Assembly: GCF_021147775.1 (NCBI RefSeq)
Contig: NZ_JAGTPK010000010.1
Location: 124,001-188,000 of the forward strand
DNA from: Pseudomonas californiensis
GTDB taxonomy: Bacteria > Pseudomonadota > Gammaproteobacteria > Pseudomonadales > Pseudomonadaceae
Direction: 5' to 3'
Length of the DNA stretch: 64,000 nt
In this document: in pieces, positions 20,499-31,765 of the stretch
Layout of the letters: every line of letters begins with the position of its first letter
Position numbering within the stretch: the stretch's first letter is position 1
Translations under genes and position numbers: made by a program
Notes under the pieces: generated by a model
What the model was told of the DNA's origin: nothing
Databases searched by the model: none
Seen by the model: the letters and a program-made list of their open reading frames with translations, nothing else

Positions 20499-21131
20499 AT
20501 GCTGCCCCGCGCCGAACAGAAACAACAGACCCGTAGAGCCTTGCTGGACGCTGCCCATCAGTTGATGGAGAGCGGGCGGGGTTTCGGCAGCCTGAGCCTG
20601 CGCGAAGTCTCTCGTACGGCTGGCATTGTCCCCACCGGTTTTTATCGTCATTTTGAAGACATGGACCAGTTGGGGCTGGTACTGGTCAGCGAGGTCGGCC
20701 AGACCTTTCGCGAAACCATTCGCCTGGTGCGCCATAACGAGTTCGCCATGGGCGGACTGATCCGTGCTTCGGTAAAGATCTTCCTGGAGCGGGTAGCCGC
20801 CAACCGCTCGCAGTTTCTGTTTCTGGCACGCGAACAATACGGTGGATCTCTCAAGGTCCGTCAGGCACTGGGCGCCCTGCGCGAAGGCATCAGCGCCGAC
20901 CTTACCGCCGACCTGGCAAAAATGCCCAAGTGGCAGCATCTCAATGCCGACGCGTTGTCGATCATTGCCGACCTGGTGGTCAAAAGCGTATTCGCCATGC
21001 TGCCTGAACTGATCGACCCTCCGCCCGCCTCGCTCGCACCGCACCTGACGCCTCAGGCCAAGATCACTCAACAACTGCGCTTCATCTTCATTGGCGCTCG
21101 CCACTGGCGCGGTCTTGGTAGTCACGAATGA
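20499..21131 (+). CDS. desT: TetR-family fatty-acid regulator DesT-like
   Basis: TetR/AcrR repressor of 210 residues. N-terminal HTH about 25-52 (SLREVSRTAGIVPTGFYRHF), then VSEVGQTFRETIRLVRHNEF and SQFLFLAREQYGGSLKVRQAL. From memory it matches P. aeruginosa DesT closely, the acyl-CoA-responsive repressor of the desCB desaturase, and the neighbouring ureE matches the P. aeruginosa gene order. The desCB genes are not next to it here, so its regulon must be elsewhere. Only 90 nt separate it from the small secreted-peptide gene. Confidence 0.8.
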   Translation: MLPRAEQKQQTRRALLDAAHQLMESGRGFGSLSLREVSRTAGIVPTGFYRHFEDMDQLGLVLVSEVGQTFRETIRLVRHNEFAMGGLIRASVKIFLERVAANRSQFLFLAREQYGGSLKVRQALGALREGISADLTADLAKMPKWQHLNADALSIIADLVVKSVFAMLPELIDPPPASLAPHLTPQAKITQQLRFIFIGARHWRGLGSHE

Positions 21132-21245
21132 TCGCAGCCGCAATCGCGAGTCAGGTAACAGCTACAAAACGTCAGCAGAGCAATGCCTATCCTGACTGAC
21201 GTCACACTCCCAAAGAATCTCAATCTGACTCCCCCCGCAGATATC

Positions 21246-21289
21246 GCACCAAACCAGCGCGACCATGCATTAACGCACCAAAAAAGAGC
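21246..21289 (+). promoter_or_regulatory. Two NtrC-like binding sites upstream of ureE
   Basis: GCACCA-AAC-CAGCGC (21246-21260) and GCACCA-AAA-AAGAGC (21275-21289) each match the GCACYA-N3-TRGTGC NtrC consensus perfectly in the left half and at 4 of 6 positions in the right half. They are 29 bp apart and about 110 and 80 bp upstream of the expected start site of the sigma-54 promoter at 21345, a normal enhancer position. Confidence 0.55.
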
Positions 21290-21344
21290 GAACCTGCAGC
21301 TCAACACCCTCGCTCCGTCAGTCTTTTCCTACCAGGTGCACGGT

Positions 21345-21360
21345 TGGCAAGCCCCTTGCT
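21345..21360 (+). promoter_or_regulatory. Sigma-54 (-24/-12) promoter of ureE
   Basis: TGGCAAGCCCCTTGCT agrees with the TGGCAC-N5-TTGCW consensus at the invariant GG (-24) and GC (-12), with the exact spacing. The start ATG of ureE is 38 nt downstream. It implies nitrogen-limitation transcription of ureEFG by RpoN with NtrC. Confidence 0.8.
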
Positions 21361-21397
21361 CTGATTTGAAGCATCGCAATTGGCTGGAAGCTATCTG

Positions 21398-21898
21398 ATG
21401 CTGGTGATTCACAACAGAATCGAACCTCAGGCCGAATGGGCCGCCGAGCTGCACCTGAACTTCGAGGCGCGCAGCAAAAGCCGCCTGCGCTGCTTCAGTG
21501 CGGAAAACGAAGACGTGGGGCTGTTTCTGCAACGCGGACAGCCTCCTCTGCATGATGGCGAGTTTCTGCGTGCCGAAGACGGCCGAATCGTGCGCGTGGT
21601 CGCCCGACCGGAAAAACTGATGCACGTCACGTGCAGCAGTACCTTCGAGTTGACCCGCGCGGCCTATCACCTGGGTAACCGTCACGTCGCGCTGCAAGTC
21701 GGCGATGGCTGGCTGCGGTTGCTCGACGATTACGTACTCAAAGCCATGCTGGACCAATTGGGCGCCACGACCGAAACCATCGAGGCTCCGTTCCAGCCGG
21801 AACACGGCGCCTACGGCGGTGGCCATCACCATTCCCGTGCAGGCGAAGAAGACTTCAACTATCCACCACGTCTGCACCAATTCGGTGTGCGCACGTGA
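21398..21898 (+). CDS. ureE: Urease accessory protein UreE (nickel metallochaperone)
   Basis: Nickel-binding chaperone of 166 residues that hands Ni2+ to UreG/UreDF. The UreE fold shows in the peptide-binding N-terminal domain (VGLFLQRGQPPLHDGEFLRAEDGR) and the metal-binding C-terminal domain with HLGNRHVALQVGDGW. The short His-rich tail GGGHHHSRAGEED is present near residue 148. The in-frame ATG 21380 is upstream, but ATG 21398 gives MLVIHNRI as in homologues. Overlaps ureF by 4 nt. Confidence 0.95.
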   Translation: MLVIHNRIEPQAEWAAELHLNFEARSKSRLRCFSAENEDVGLFLQRGQPPLHDGEFLRAEDGRIVRVVARPEKLMHVTCSSTFELTRAAYHLGNRHVALQVGDGWLRLLDDYVLKAMLDQLGATTETIEAPFQPEHGAYGGGHHHSRAGEEDFNYPPRLHQFGVRT

Positions 21899-22569
21899 AC
21901 AGCGCCTGGGCGCTATTGCGCCTGGCCAGCCCGCAGTTGCCGATTGGCGGCTACAGCTACTCGCAGGGTCTGGAAATGGCCGTGGAGCAAGCCATCGTCA
22001 TCGATCCGCCCAGCGCGGGCCGATGGATCGGGGACCAGCTTCTGCTCAACCTGGCACGCTTTGAAGCGCCCTTGCTGCTGGCCCATTGCGAGGCCGCAGC
22101 CGAAAGCGATTGGGGACAATTGCTGCAAGTGAGCGAGCAACACCGGGCCAGTCGGGAAACCCGCGAACTGCATCAGGAAAGCCGCCAGATGGGCTATTCC
22201 ATGCAACAGTTGCTCAACGGCCTGCCGGAGCTGGATCGTTTCGCCCGGCGCTTTCTCGAACAAACCGCCGAGCCTCATCTGGCTCTGGGCTGGGCACTGG
22301 CGGCACGCGCCTGGCATATAAGCCCGCAGGACGCGCTGGCCGCGTGGCTGTGGAGCTGGCTGGAAAACCAACTGGCGGTGCTGATGAAGACCCTGCCACT
22401 GGGTCAGCAGGCCGCGCAGCGCCTGACCAGCGAGCTGTTACCGCTACTGCAACAGGCGCAGATCAACGCGACAACACAAGACGCCCATCACGCCGGCAGC
22501 GCCGCATTCGGCCTGTCACTGGCGAGCATGGCGCACGAACGTCAATACAGCCGGTTATTCCGGTCCTGA
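21895..22569 (+). CDS. ureF: Urease accessory protein UreF
   Basis: Helical urease maturation protein of 224 residues that binds UreD and recruits UreG; it starts at a GTG that overlaps the ureE stop (GTGA). Recognised from ALLRLASPQLPIGGYSYSQGLE at residues 5-26, a hallmark UreF sequence, and from the conserved LGWALAARAWHISPQDALAAWLWSWLENQ helix. The protein is all-alpha with no membrane segment. Confidence 0.95.
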   Translation: MNSAWALLRLASPQLPIGGYSYSQGLEMAVEQAIVIDPPSAGRWIGDQLLLNLARFEAPLLLAHCEAAAESDWGQLLQVSEQHRASRETRELHQESRQMGYSMQQLLNGLPELDRFARRFLEQTAEPHLALGWALAARAWHISPQDALAAWLWSWLENQLAVLMKTLPLGQQAAQRLTSELLPLLQQAQINATTQDAHHAGSAAFGLSLASMAHERQYSRLFRS

Positions 22570-22590
22570 TAAGCATCCATGGAGAACTCA

Positions 22591-23208
22591 ATGAACAGCC
22601 AACCTCTGCGCGTCGGCATCGGTGGTCCGGTCGGTTCGGGCAAGACTGCCCTGACGCTCGCGCTGTGCCTGGCATTGCGCGAGCGCTATAACCTGGCGGT
22701 CGTGACCAACGATATTTATACCCGCGAAGACGCTGACTTTCTGGTCCGCAACGAGGCTCTGGCGCCTGAGCGCATCATCGGCGTCGAAACCGGAGGCTGC
22801 CCGCACACGGCGATTCGCGAAGACGCGTCGATCAACCTGGAAGCCGTCGACCAACTCAACCGCCGCTTTGAAGGTCTGGACCTGATCATTGTCGAGTCCG
22901 GCGGTGACAATCTGTCGGCAACCTTCAGCCCAGAGCTTTCGGACCTGACCATCTACGTGATCGACGTGTCGGCCGGCGACAAGCTGCCACGCAAGGGCGG
23001 CCCTGGCATCTGCAAGTCCGACCTGCTGGTGATCAACAAGATCGACCTGGCACCTTTGGTAGGCGCGTCGCTGGAAATGATGGACAGCGATACGCGCAAG
23101 ATGCGCGGCGAAAAGCCTTTCGTATTCAGCAATCAGAAAACCGGCCAGGGTCTGGAGCAGATCATTGCCTTCATTGAACGCCAGGGCCTGCTCACCGAAG
23201 CCGCTTGA
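22591..23208 (+). CDS. ureG: Urease accessory GTPase UreG
   Basis: SIMIBI-class GTPase, 205 residues, whose GTP hydrolysis drives nickel insertion into UreC. P-loop GGPVGSGKT is at residues 11-19, the invariant metal-binding CPH at C70-P71-H72, the [15 protein letters not shown] switch region, and the NKIDLAP guanine-specificity motif. ATG 22591 is preferred to 22579, since GGAGAA lies 5 nt before it and [12 protein letters not shown] begins the family. Confidence 0.97.
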   Translation: MNSQPLRVGIGGPVGSGKTALTLALCLALRERYNLAVVTNDIYTREDADFLVRNEALAPERIIGVETGGCPHTAIREDASINLEAVDQLNRRFEGLDLIIVESGGDNLSATFSPELSDLTIYVIDVSAGDKLPRKGGPGICKSDLLVINKIDLAPLVGASLEMMDSDTRKMRGEKPFVFSNQKTGQGLEQIIAFIERQGLLTEAA

Positions 23209-23233
23209 ACCCAGAACTTTAAGGAGTCTCTCG

Positions 23234-23806
23234 ATGAACTACAAAAAAGCCCTTGGCGCCCTTGCCCTGCTGTTGGTTCCAACCCTGGCCCTGGCCCACC
23301 CCGGTCACGGCGATAACGGTCTGATTGCCGGTATCAGTCACCCGCTGGGTGGGCTTGATCATTTGCTCGCGATGCTGGCCGTCGGTCTCTGGGCCGCCCA
23401 GCAGCAAGGCGCTGCGCGCTGGGCATTGCCGTGCACGTTCGTCGGCACCATGTTGCTGGGCGGTGTGCTGGGTTTCGAGGGTTTGAACCTGCCTGCGCTT
23501 GAAAGCGGCATTGCCGCTTCCGTGCTGGCGCTGGGCCTGGCCGTGGCGCTCGCCGTTCGTCCGCCACTGGCGCTGGCAGTTGCAGCAACGGCCATGTTTG
23601 CGCTGTTCCACGGCGTCGCGCATGGTCTCGAGTTGCCAGACATGTCCAGCCCATGGGCGTATGCCGCCGGTTTCATTGGCGCTACCGCAGCGTTGCACGC
23701 TATCGGTTACGCGGTCGTTCGTGTATTGCCGCAGGCGGCAGCACCGCTGGTGCGTCTGGCGGGTGCTGCCTCTGCCGCCACCGGTGTCTGGTTGCTGGCA
23801 GGCTGA
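23234..23806 (+). CDS. hupE: HupE/UreJ-family nickel permease
   Basis: Inner-membrane protein of 190 residues with a cleavable-looking first segment (MNYKKALGALALLLVPTLALA) followed by HPGHG, HPLGGLDHLLAMLAVG and FHGVAHG, the His motifs of HupE/UreJ. Five further hydrophobic stretches. The family imports Ni2+ or Co2+, and position after ureG makes nickel supply to urease the natural role. AAGGAGTCTCTCG precedes ATG 23234. It ends the ureEFG operon at a strong hairpin. Confidence 0.9.
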   Translation: MNYKKALGALALLLVPTLALAHPGHGDNGLIAGISHPLGGLDHLLAMLAVGLWAAQQQGAARWALPCTFVGTMLLGGVLGFEGLNLPALESGIAASVLALGLAVALAVRPPLALAVAATAMFALFHGVAHGLELPDMSSPWAYAAGFIGATAALHAIGYAVVRVLPQAAAPLVRLAGAASAATGVWLLAG

Positions 23807-23820
23807 TTCACGCGTTGCAA

Positions 23821-23847
23821 CCGGTACATCCCTGGCGGATGTACCGG
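23821..23847 (+). terminator. Terminator of the ureEFG-hupE operon
   Basis: CCGGTACATCC-CTGGC-GGATGTACCGG: perfect 11-bp stem 14 nt after the hupE stop. Only CCTCCTCTT follows, so T-tract support is weak. Confidence 0.6.
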
Positions 23848-23939
23848 CCTCCTCTTCAACGCAAGCTGCCCGGCTCAGTCCTGCCACCTCAATCCTGCTA
23901 CCATGTCGCGCATCTCGACACTGCCCGCGACGACAGCCG

Positions 23940-25118
23940 ATGCCTCACGTTTCCAGCACCACCCCCACGCCTGAACTGACCCCAGTGTTCGCAGCCTTGC
24001 AGGCGCATTTTTTGCGGGTGATCGTGCCGCTCTGGCAAGGGCCCGGCTGGAACGCACATCTGGCATTACCTTATGAGGCACTCGACGCCACAGGCCAGCC
24101 GTTGCCTGCGCAACGCTACCGCGCGATGGCTTGTGCCCGGCAATTGTTTCTGTTTTCCAGCCTGATCGACCACCCTGACGTCGTCGACGCCAGGGTGCGC
24201 GCGGGCGCCCTGTTCCGCTCGCTGCAGCAGCACTTTCACGATGCCGAGCATGGCGGCTGGTTCTACAGCATCGATCCGCAGGGCAAGCCGCTGGATCGCC
24301 GCAAGGACCTCTACACCCACGCGTTCATCATTTTTGCCTGCGCACACTATTGGGCGAAGGTGCGGGACCCGTTGGCAGAGTCGGTTCTCAATGCCGCGCT
24401 GACCGTGGTGCAGGAACGCTTTGCCGACGGCGCAGGCCTGTATGAGTCGCAACTGGATGAAGACTGGACGTCACTGAATACCGGTCCTTTGCAGAACCCG
24501 TTGATGCACTTGGCAGAGGCTTATCTCGCCACGCTGTCGGTGCGCGCAGACACTGCGACCCAGTCAGCGATGGACGGGCTGGCGATCAACATGCAACAGC
24601 GCTTCGTCGACAACACCACGGGCGTAATGCTGGAGAAGCCGCTGGGTGCTGCGGATAACTGGTATGAGCCTGGGCATCAGTTCGAATGGTTCTTCCTGCT
24701 GCAATCCTCGCCGGAAATGCATGGCAGGCCGCTGCACGCCTCAATGACTCGCGCTTTTGCCTACGCTCAGGCGCAAGGCGTCGATGCACAGACTGGCGCC
24801 GTCACGGCGACGCTGGAACTGGATGGTACAGTGCGCGACAGCACCCAACGTATCTGGGCGCAGGCCGAATACCTGCGTGCAATGGCGTTGCGGCCAGAGT
24901 GCGAACCCGGTCTGGCCGAACAGTTGGTCGCATTCGAGCAGAGGTTTCTGCATGCCACAGGCTGGAATGAATGCGTGGACAGCGACGGCACGGTCAGCCG
25001 CCGCGACATGCCATCCACCACGCCCTATCACCTGGCGACCTGCTATATCGGTCTGGCAGACTGGCTTGAAAATCGCTTCGTCGACGCCTTCCCGCCGCCG
25101 ACGCCTTCAGCGGGTTGA
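23940..25118 (+). CDS. AGE-family epimerase/isomerase
   Basis: Cytoplasmic (alpha/alpha)6-barrel protein of 392 residues in the N-acylglucosamine 2-epimerase superfamily (also YihS-type mannose isomerase). Hallmark segments are GGWFYSIDPQGKPLDRRKDLYTHAFIIFACAHYW (about 105-138) and GHQFEWFFLL (about 245-254), carrying conserved His and Glu. The substrate cannot be read from the sequence; mannose/fructose or N-acetylmannosamine are known for the family. ATG 23940 gives MPHVSSTTPT; the longer frame opening at 23499 overlaps hupE and is spurious. Unrelated to the upstream urease genes. Confidence 0.8.
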   Translation: MPHVSSTTPTPELTPVFAALQAHFLRVIVPLWQGPGWNAHLALPYEALDATGQPLPAQRYRAMACARQLFLFSSLIDHPDVVDARVRAGALFRSLQQHFHDAEHGGWFYSIDPQGKPLDRRKDLYTHAFIIFACAHYWAKVRDPLAESVLNAALTVVQERFADGAGLYESQLDEDWTSLNTGPLQNPLMHLAEAYLATLSVRADTATQSAMDGLAINMQQRFVDNTTGVMLEKPLGAADNWYEPGHQFEWFFLLQSSPEMHGRPLHASMTRAFAYAQAQGVDAQTGAVTATLELDGTVRDSTQRIWAQAEYLRAMALRPECEPGLAEQLVAFEQRFLHATGWNECVDSDGTVSRRDMPSTTPYHLATCYIGLADWLENRFVDAFPPPTPSAG

Positions 25119-25144
25119 TCGTGCCCACACGGCACGATCAACCC
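25112..25144. terminator. Bidirectional terminator
   Basis: GGGTTGATCGTGCC-CACAC-GGCACGATCAACCC: perfect 14-bp inverted repeat lying across the epimerase stop codon and just before the end of the convergent dehydrogenase gene. Confidence 0.85.
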
Positions 25145-25149
25145 CCTGA

Positions 25150-26654
<1,505 letters not shown>

Positions 26655-27371
26655 TCAGTGTCCGCCCAGATAAGCGTTCCTGACCTCTTCATTCACCAGC
26701 AATTCCTTGCCGGTGCCTGACAGGCGGATCTCGCCGTTGACCATTACATAGGCTCTGTCCGACAGCTTGAGCGCGTGGTTGGCGTTCTGCTCCACCAGAA
26801 AGATGGTCATGCCGGTCGCTGCCAGTTCGCGCAGTGTGGAAAAGATCTGTTTGACGATGATCGGCGCCAGGCCAAGGCTTGGCTCATCGAGCAACAACAG
26901 CTTTGGGCGGCTCATCAGCGCGCGGGCGATGGCCAGCATCTGCTGCTCGCCACCGGACATGGTCATTGCACGCTGGTTTCGACGTTCCTTGAGGCGCGGG
27001 AACAGATCGAACATGCGCTGCATGTCTTCGGCAGAATGCTTGTCGCCGATCGGGATGGTGCCCATCATCAGGTTTTCCTCGACTGACATGTCGGGGAACA
27101 CCCGCCGTCCTTCCGGCGATTGCGCGATGCCATTGGACGCAATGTAGTGCGACGACTTCTGAGTGATGTCGGTGCCCTGATAGATGATCTGTCCACTGGC
27201 CGCGCGCGGCTGGCCGAAGATCGACATCAACAGCGTGGACTTGCCTGCGCCGTTGGAGCCGATCAGGCTCACGGTTTCGCCTTCGTTGATGTACAGCGAG
27301 ACCTTCTTGAGGGCCTGAATCGGCCCGTAAAACACATCGATCTCTTTCAATTCGAGGATCGGCTTGCTCAT
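26655..27371 (-). CDS. livF: Branched-chain amino acid ABC transporter ATP-binding protein LivF
   Basis: ATPase of the leucine/isoleucine/valine importer, 238 residues. Walker A GSNGAGKS is near residue 38, signature MSGGEQQMLAIARAL near 140 and Walker B LLLLDEPSLGLAP near 157. LivF-type, with the loop VKQIFSTLRELAATGMTIFLVEQNA. It overlaps livG by 4 nt (27368-27371) and is last in the operon, 26 nt before a terminator. It pairs with LivG. Confidence 0.95.
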   Translation of the reverse strand: MSKPILELKEIDVFYGPIQALKKVSLYINEGETVSLIGSNGAGKSTLLMSIFGQPRAASGQIIYQGTDITQKSSHYIASNGIAQSPEGRRVFPDMSVEENLMMGTIPIGDKHSAEDMQRMFDLFPRLKERRNQRAMTMSGGEQQMLAIARALMSRPKLLLLDEPSLGLAPIIVKQIFSTLRELAATGMTIFLVEQNANHALKLSDRAYVMVNGEIRLSGTGKELLVNEEVRNAYLGGH

Positions 27372-28243
27372 ACCAGCTCCTCTTCATCAGCGCCCAGATA
27401 CGCCGCGATCACTTTGGGATCGTTACGGATCTGCTCCGGCCCGCCTACGGCAATCACATTGCCGTGGTCGAGCACCACAATATCGTCGGAAATACCCATG
27501 ACCATGCCCATGTCGTGCTCGATCAGCACAATGGTCATGTCATGTTCGTCGCGCAGCAGACGAATCATACCGCTCAGCGCTTCGGTTTCCTGCGGGTTGA
27601 GGCCCGCTGCAGGCTCGTCCAGGCATATGACCTGCGGGCGCGTGCACATGGCACGCGCGATCTCCAGACGGCGTTGCTGCCCGTAAGACAGCTCGCCAGC
27701 CAGCCGGTTGGCACAGTCCACCAGGTCAACCACTTCCAGCCAGTAGAACGCAGTGTTGAGCGCATCCTGTTCGGCCTTGCGGTAGCCCTTGGTATTGAGA
27801 ATCCCGCTGACAAGGCTGCGATTGACCCACATGTGCTGGGCAACCAGCAGGTTTTCCACCACAGACATTTCCTTGAACAGGCGAATGTTCTGAAAGGTGC
27901 GCGCCAGACCCGCTCTGTTGACCAGATGAGTGCCGCCGAACATCTTGTAGTACACACGACTGGCAAAGCTTTTGGGCGATACGAAATCAGTGGCCTGAAA
28001 CGACTCGCCCAGCAATTTGATCACGTTGGTGGTCTTGTCACGGGTGTGCAGCTCGATACGGCCACCCGTGGCCTTGTAAAAACCGGTCAGGCAGTTGAAC
28101 ACGGTGGTCTTGCCTGCGCCGTTGGGGCCGATCAGGGCAAAGATCGAATTGCGCCGTACCTTGAGGCTGACATCGCTGAGGGCCTTGATGCCGCCGAAAT
28201 GCATCATCAGGTGCTCGACGGAAAGAATCACTTCATTGCTCAT
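27368..28243 (-). CDS. livG: Branched-chain amino acid ABC transporter ATP-binding protein LivG
   Basis: Second ATPase, 291 residues. Walker A GPNGAGKT near residue 38, an inserted loop at about 60-120 typical of LivG, LSYGQQRRLEIARAM signature and CLDEPAAGLNPQE Walker B. The AGLNPQET stretch separates LivG from UrtD. Overlaps livM by 4 nt at its 5' end and livF by 4 nt at its 3' end. Confidence 0.95.
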   Translation of the reverse strand: MSNEVILSVEHLMMHFGGIKALSDVSLKVRRNSIFALIGPNGAGKTTVFNCLTGFYKATGGRIELHTRDKTTNVIKLLGESFQATDFVSPKSFASRVYYKMFGGTHLVNRAGLARTFQNIRLFKEMSVVENLLVAQHMWVNRSLVSGILNTKGYRKAEQDALNTAFYWLEVVDLVDCANRLAGELSYGQQRRLEIARAMCTRPQVICLDEPAAGLNPQETEALSGMIRLLRDEHDMTIVLIEHDMGMVMGISDDIVVLDHGNVIAVGGPEQIRNDPKVIAAYLGADEEELV

Positions 28244-29541
28244 CGCGCGGCTCCTTCTTTGACCAGCACACCTTTGCGCGGAACCACACCGGTACGGCTG
28301 ATGCGAATAAGGCCGCGTGGCCGCCAGATCATCATCAACACCATCAGGATTCCGAACAGCAACACGCGATATTCCGAGAAACTGCGCAACAGTTCCGGCG
28401 CGACCGTGAGCACGAAAGCTGCGATGACCACGCCCACTGTAGAGCCCATGCCGCCCAATACCACGATGGCCAGAATCAACGCAGACTCAAAAAAGGTGAA
28501 GGAAGTCGGGTTGACGAAGCCCTGATAGCTGGCGAAGAACACGCCGGCCAGGCCCGCCGTGGAAGCGCCGATGGTAAACGCCGACAACTTGACCAGTACG
28601 TGATTGAGCCCCATCGAGCGACAGGCGATTTCATCTTCGCGCAATGCTTCCCAGGCGCGGCCAATCGGCATGCGGGTCAAGCGATGCTTGATGAACAGAA
28701 CACCCAGCACGACGATGAACAGCACGGCATAAATGAACAGGAATTTCAGATCCGGGTTGTAATCGAAGCCGAAATATTCGTGGATCGGTATACCTCCGTC
28801 CTTGGCGCGACGCCCGAACTCCAGACCGAAGAACGTCGGTGAGGGTACCGGCACGCCATTCGGGCCGCCGGTAAACGACAGCCAGTTGTTGAGGACCAGA
28901 CGAATGATCTCGCCGAAACCCAGAGTCACGATGGCCAGATAGTCCCCATGCATGCGCAGCACCGGAAAGCCGAGAATGCACCCCGCCAATGCCGCTGCAA
29001 TCGCAGCCAGTGGCAATGCAGACCAGAACCCAAGCCCCAAGTACTGATAGCCCAGCGCAAGACCGTAGGCTCCGATGGCGTAGAACGCGACGTAACCGAG
29101 GTCGAGCAGACCCGCCAGACCGACCACAATGTTCAGCCCCAGCCCCAGCAACACATAGATCAGCCCGAGAATGACCACGGTCAAAATGTACTTGTTGGCA
29201 AAGATCGGGAACACGACAGCAATGACAATCAGTGCGGGGATGATCCAGTACAGGCTCGATTTATGATCCGGCTTGAGCACATGCACTCCGGAGCCGGAGC
29301 TTTCGAAACTCTGCGAAATGCGGACACCTCTGGGCGTCTGCAGGAACAGGCTCATCAGGAAACGCCCTACCATGACCACGGCCACCAGCCAGGCCACACG
29401 CGTGGGTTGCAGATTGAAGCTGTAGCCGTCCAGCACGATGCCGACGATAGGACCAAACACGATCAGCGCCAGCAAACCGGCAACGACCGCGTCGATCAGG
29501 CTCTTCTTGATATCAACAGGTTTAGCGATAGGAGCGGACAT
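28240..29541 (-). CDS. livM: Branched-chain amino acid ABC transporter permease LivM
   Basis: Inner-membrane permease, 433 residues. About 100 N-terminal residues with two hydrophobic stretches and a soluble segment precede the usual LivM core, which is common in Pseudomonas. The core has GLAGLLDLGYVAFYAIGAYGLAL, the conserved GRAWEALREDEIACRSMGLN coupling loop near residue 305, and ends in RPRGLIRISR. Overlaps livG by 4 nt; livH ends 2 nt upstream. Confidence 0.92.
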   Translation of the reverse strand: MSAPIAKPVDIKKSLIDAVVAGLLALIVFGPIVGIVLDGYSFNLQPTRVAWLVAVVMVGRFLMSLFLQTPRGVRISQSFESSGSGVHVLKPDHKSSLYWIIPALIVIAVVFPIFANKYILTVVILGLIYVLLGLGLNIVVGLAGLLDLGYVAFYAIGAYGLALGYQYLGLGFWSALPLAAIAAALAGCILGFPVLRMHGDYLAIVTLGFGEIIRLVLNNWLSFTGGPNGVPVPSPTFFGLEFGRRAKDGGIPIHEYFGFDYNPDLKFLFIYAVLFIVVLGVLFIKHRLTRMPIGRAWEALREDEIACRSMGLNHVLVKLSAFTIGASTAGLAGVFFASYQGFVNPTSFTFFESALILAIVVLGGMGSTVGVVIAAFVLTVAPELLRSFSEYRVLLFGILMVLMMIWRPRGLIRISRTGVVPRKGVLVKEGAAR

Positions 29542-29543
29542 AC

Positions 29544-30458
<915 letters not shown>

Positions 30459-30567
30459 CACGCACGCTCACAAGCCTGAAAGGCAGCTCGGCACCCTGCT
30501 CACCGTGCCCTCGTGAGGCACGGCGACAGGTCCGAAAGAAAGAGAAGAGACGCAGGCTAGCTCATGG

Positions 30568-30608
30568 GCCAGCCCATCACCCTGTCAGCCGCGCCCACCG
30601 GGGCTGGC
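30568..30608 (-). promoter_or_regulatory. Long-loop hairpin between livK and livH
   Basis: GCCAGCCC (30568-30575) pairs with GGGCTGGC (30601-30608) around a 25-nt loop. No T-tract. Likely an mRNA processing or partial attenuation element that separates levels of the binding protein from the membrane components. Confidence 0.4.
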
Positions 30609-30628
30609 GCAGCCGACCAGAGTCGGTG

Positions 30629-31765
30629 TTACTTCTGTTTGTCGAGCTGCTTGTATTTACCGGTGGCATCCCACTGATAGACAACATAGTCGGAGACTTT
30701 CAGGTCGCCTTTGGAGTCCCAGGATTTGTCGCCCATCACCGTCTTGACCGGGTGTGCTTTGAGCCACTCGGCAGCCTTGTCGCTCTTGTTGGACTTGGCA
30801 CCGTTGAAGCCAGCTGCCAGCGCCTGTACCGAAGCGTAGGCATACAGGGTGTAGCCCTCTGGCTCGTAACCGGACTTGCGGAACTGGTCGACGACCGCCT
30901 TGCTGTCTGGCAGCAGGCGTGGGTCGGCGCCGAACGTCATGTAGACACCGTCAACGTACTGAGGGCCGCCAGCGGTGGTAACGAGTTCGTCGGTGACGAT
31001 GCCGTCATCAGACATGAACTTGACGTCCTTGAGGCCTTGCTCGCGCATCTGGCGAACCAGAGGACCGGCTTCAGGGTGCAGACCACCGAAGTAGACTACA
31101 TCCGCACCGGTCGAACGAATCTTGGTTACCAGGGCGCTGAAGTCTTTTTCGCCACGGGTCAGACCTTCATACAGTACCGGGGTAACGCCACGTTTTTTCA
31201 GTTGAGTCTGAGTGGCGTCCGCCAGGCCTTGGCCGTAGGTGTCCTTGTCGTGGATCACCGCGACTTTCTTGCCCTTGAGCACATCGACGATGTAATCGCC
31301 GGCAACCACACCTTGCTGGTCGTCACGACCGCACATGCGGAACATCTCTTTCAGGCCGCGCTCGGTGACCTGAGGGTTGGTCGAACCGGGGGTGATGGCA
31401 ATCACGCCAGCGTCGCTGTAGATCTCAGACGCTGGAATGGTCGAAGACGAGCAAAAGTGGCCGACAACTCCAATTACCTTGTCCTGGTCAACCAGCCTGT
31501 TGGCCACGGCAACCGCCTGTTTCGGTTCACAGGCATCATCGCCCGCCACCAGGACTATTTTTTCCCCATTCACGCCGCCTGCCGCATTGATGGCGTCAGC
31601 TGCTGCTTGTGCACCTTTCATGTATTGCTGACCAAACGATGCGTTGGCGCCAGTCATTGGCCCCGCGACGCCGATTTTTACGTCAGCCTGAGCAAACGAA
31701 GACACGCCCAATGCAGTTGCCACTGCGATTGCCAGAAAGCCTTTCCTGTAAAACGTATGCGACAT
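30629..31765 (-). CDS. livK: Branched-chain amino acid binding protein LivK/BraC
   Basis: Periplasmic binding protein, 378 residues, starting MSHTFYRKGFLAIAVATALGVSSFAQA (signal peptide), followed by DVKIGVAGPMTGANASFGQQ. The paired Cys in DDACEPK and GHFCSSS, which form a disulphide in LivJ/LivK, are present. AGGAGC lies 9 nt before ATG 31765. The frame remains open upstream to 31921. An additional in-frame start at ATG 31855 also has a strong ribosome-binding site and gives 30 extra residues (see findings). Divergent from a LysR gene. Confidence 0.93.
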   Translation of the reverse strand: MSHTFYRKGFLAIAVATALGVSSFAQADVKIGVAGPMTGANASFGQQYMKGAQAAADAINAAGGVNGEKIVLVAGDDACEPKQAVAVANRLVDQDKVIGVVGHFCSSSTIPASEIYSDAGVIAITPGSTNPQVTERGLKEMFRMCGRDDQQGVVAGDYIVDVLKGKKVAVIHDKDTYGQGLADATQTQLKKRGVTPVLYEGLTRGEKDFSALVTKIRSTGADVVYFGGLHPEAGPLVRQMREQGLKDVKFMSDDGIVTDELVTTAGGPQYVDGVYMTFGADPRLLPDSKAVVDQFRKSGYEPEGYTLYAYASVQALAAGFNGAKSNKSDKAAEWLKAHPVKTVMGDKSWDSKGDLKVSDYVVYQWDATGKYKQLDKQK

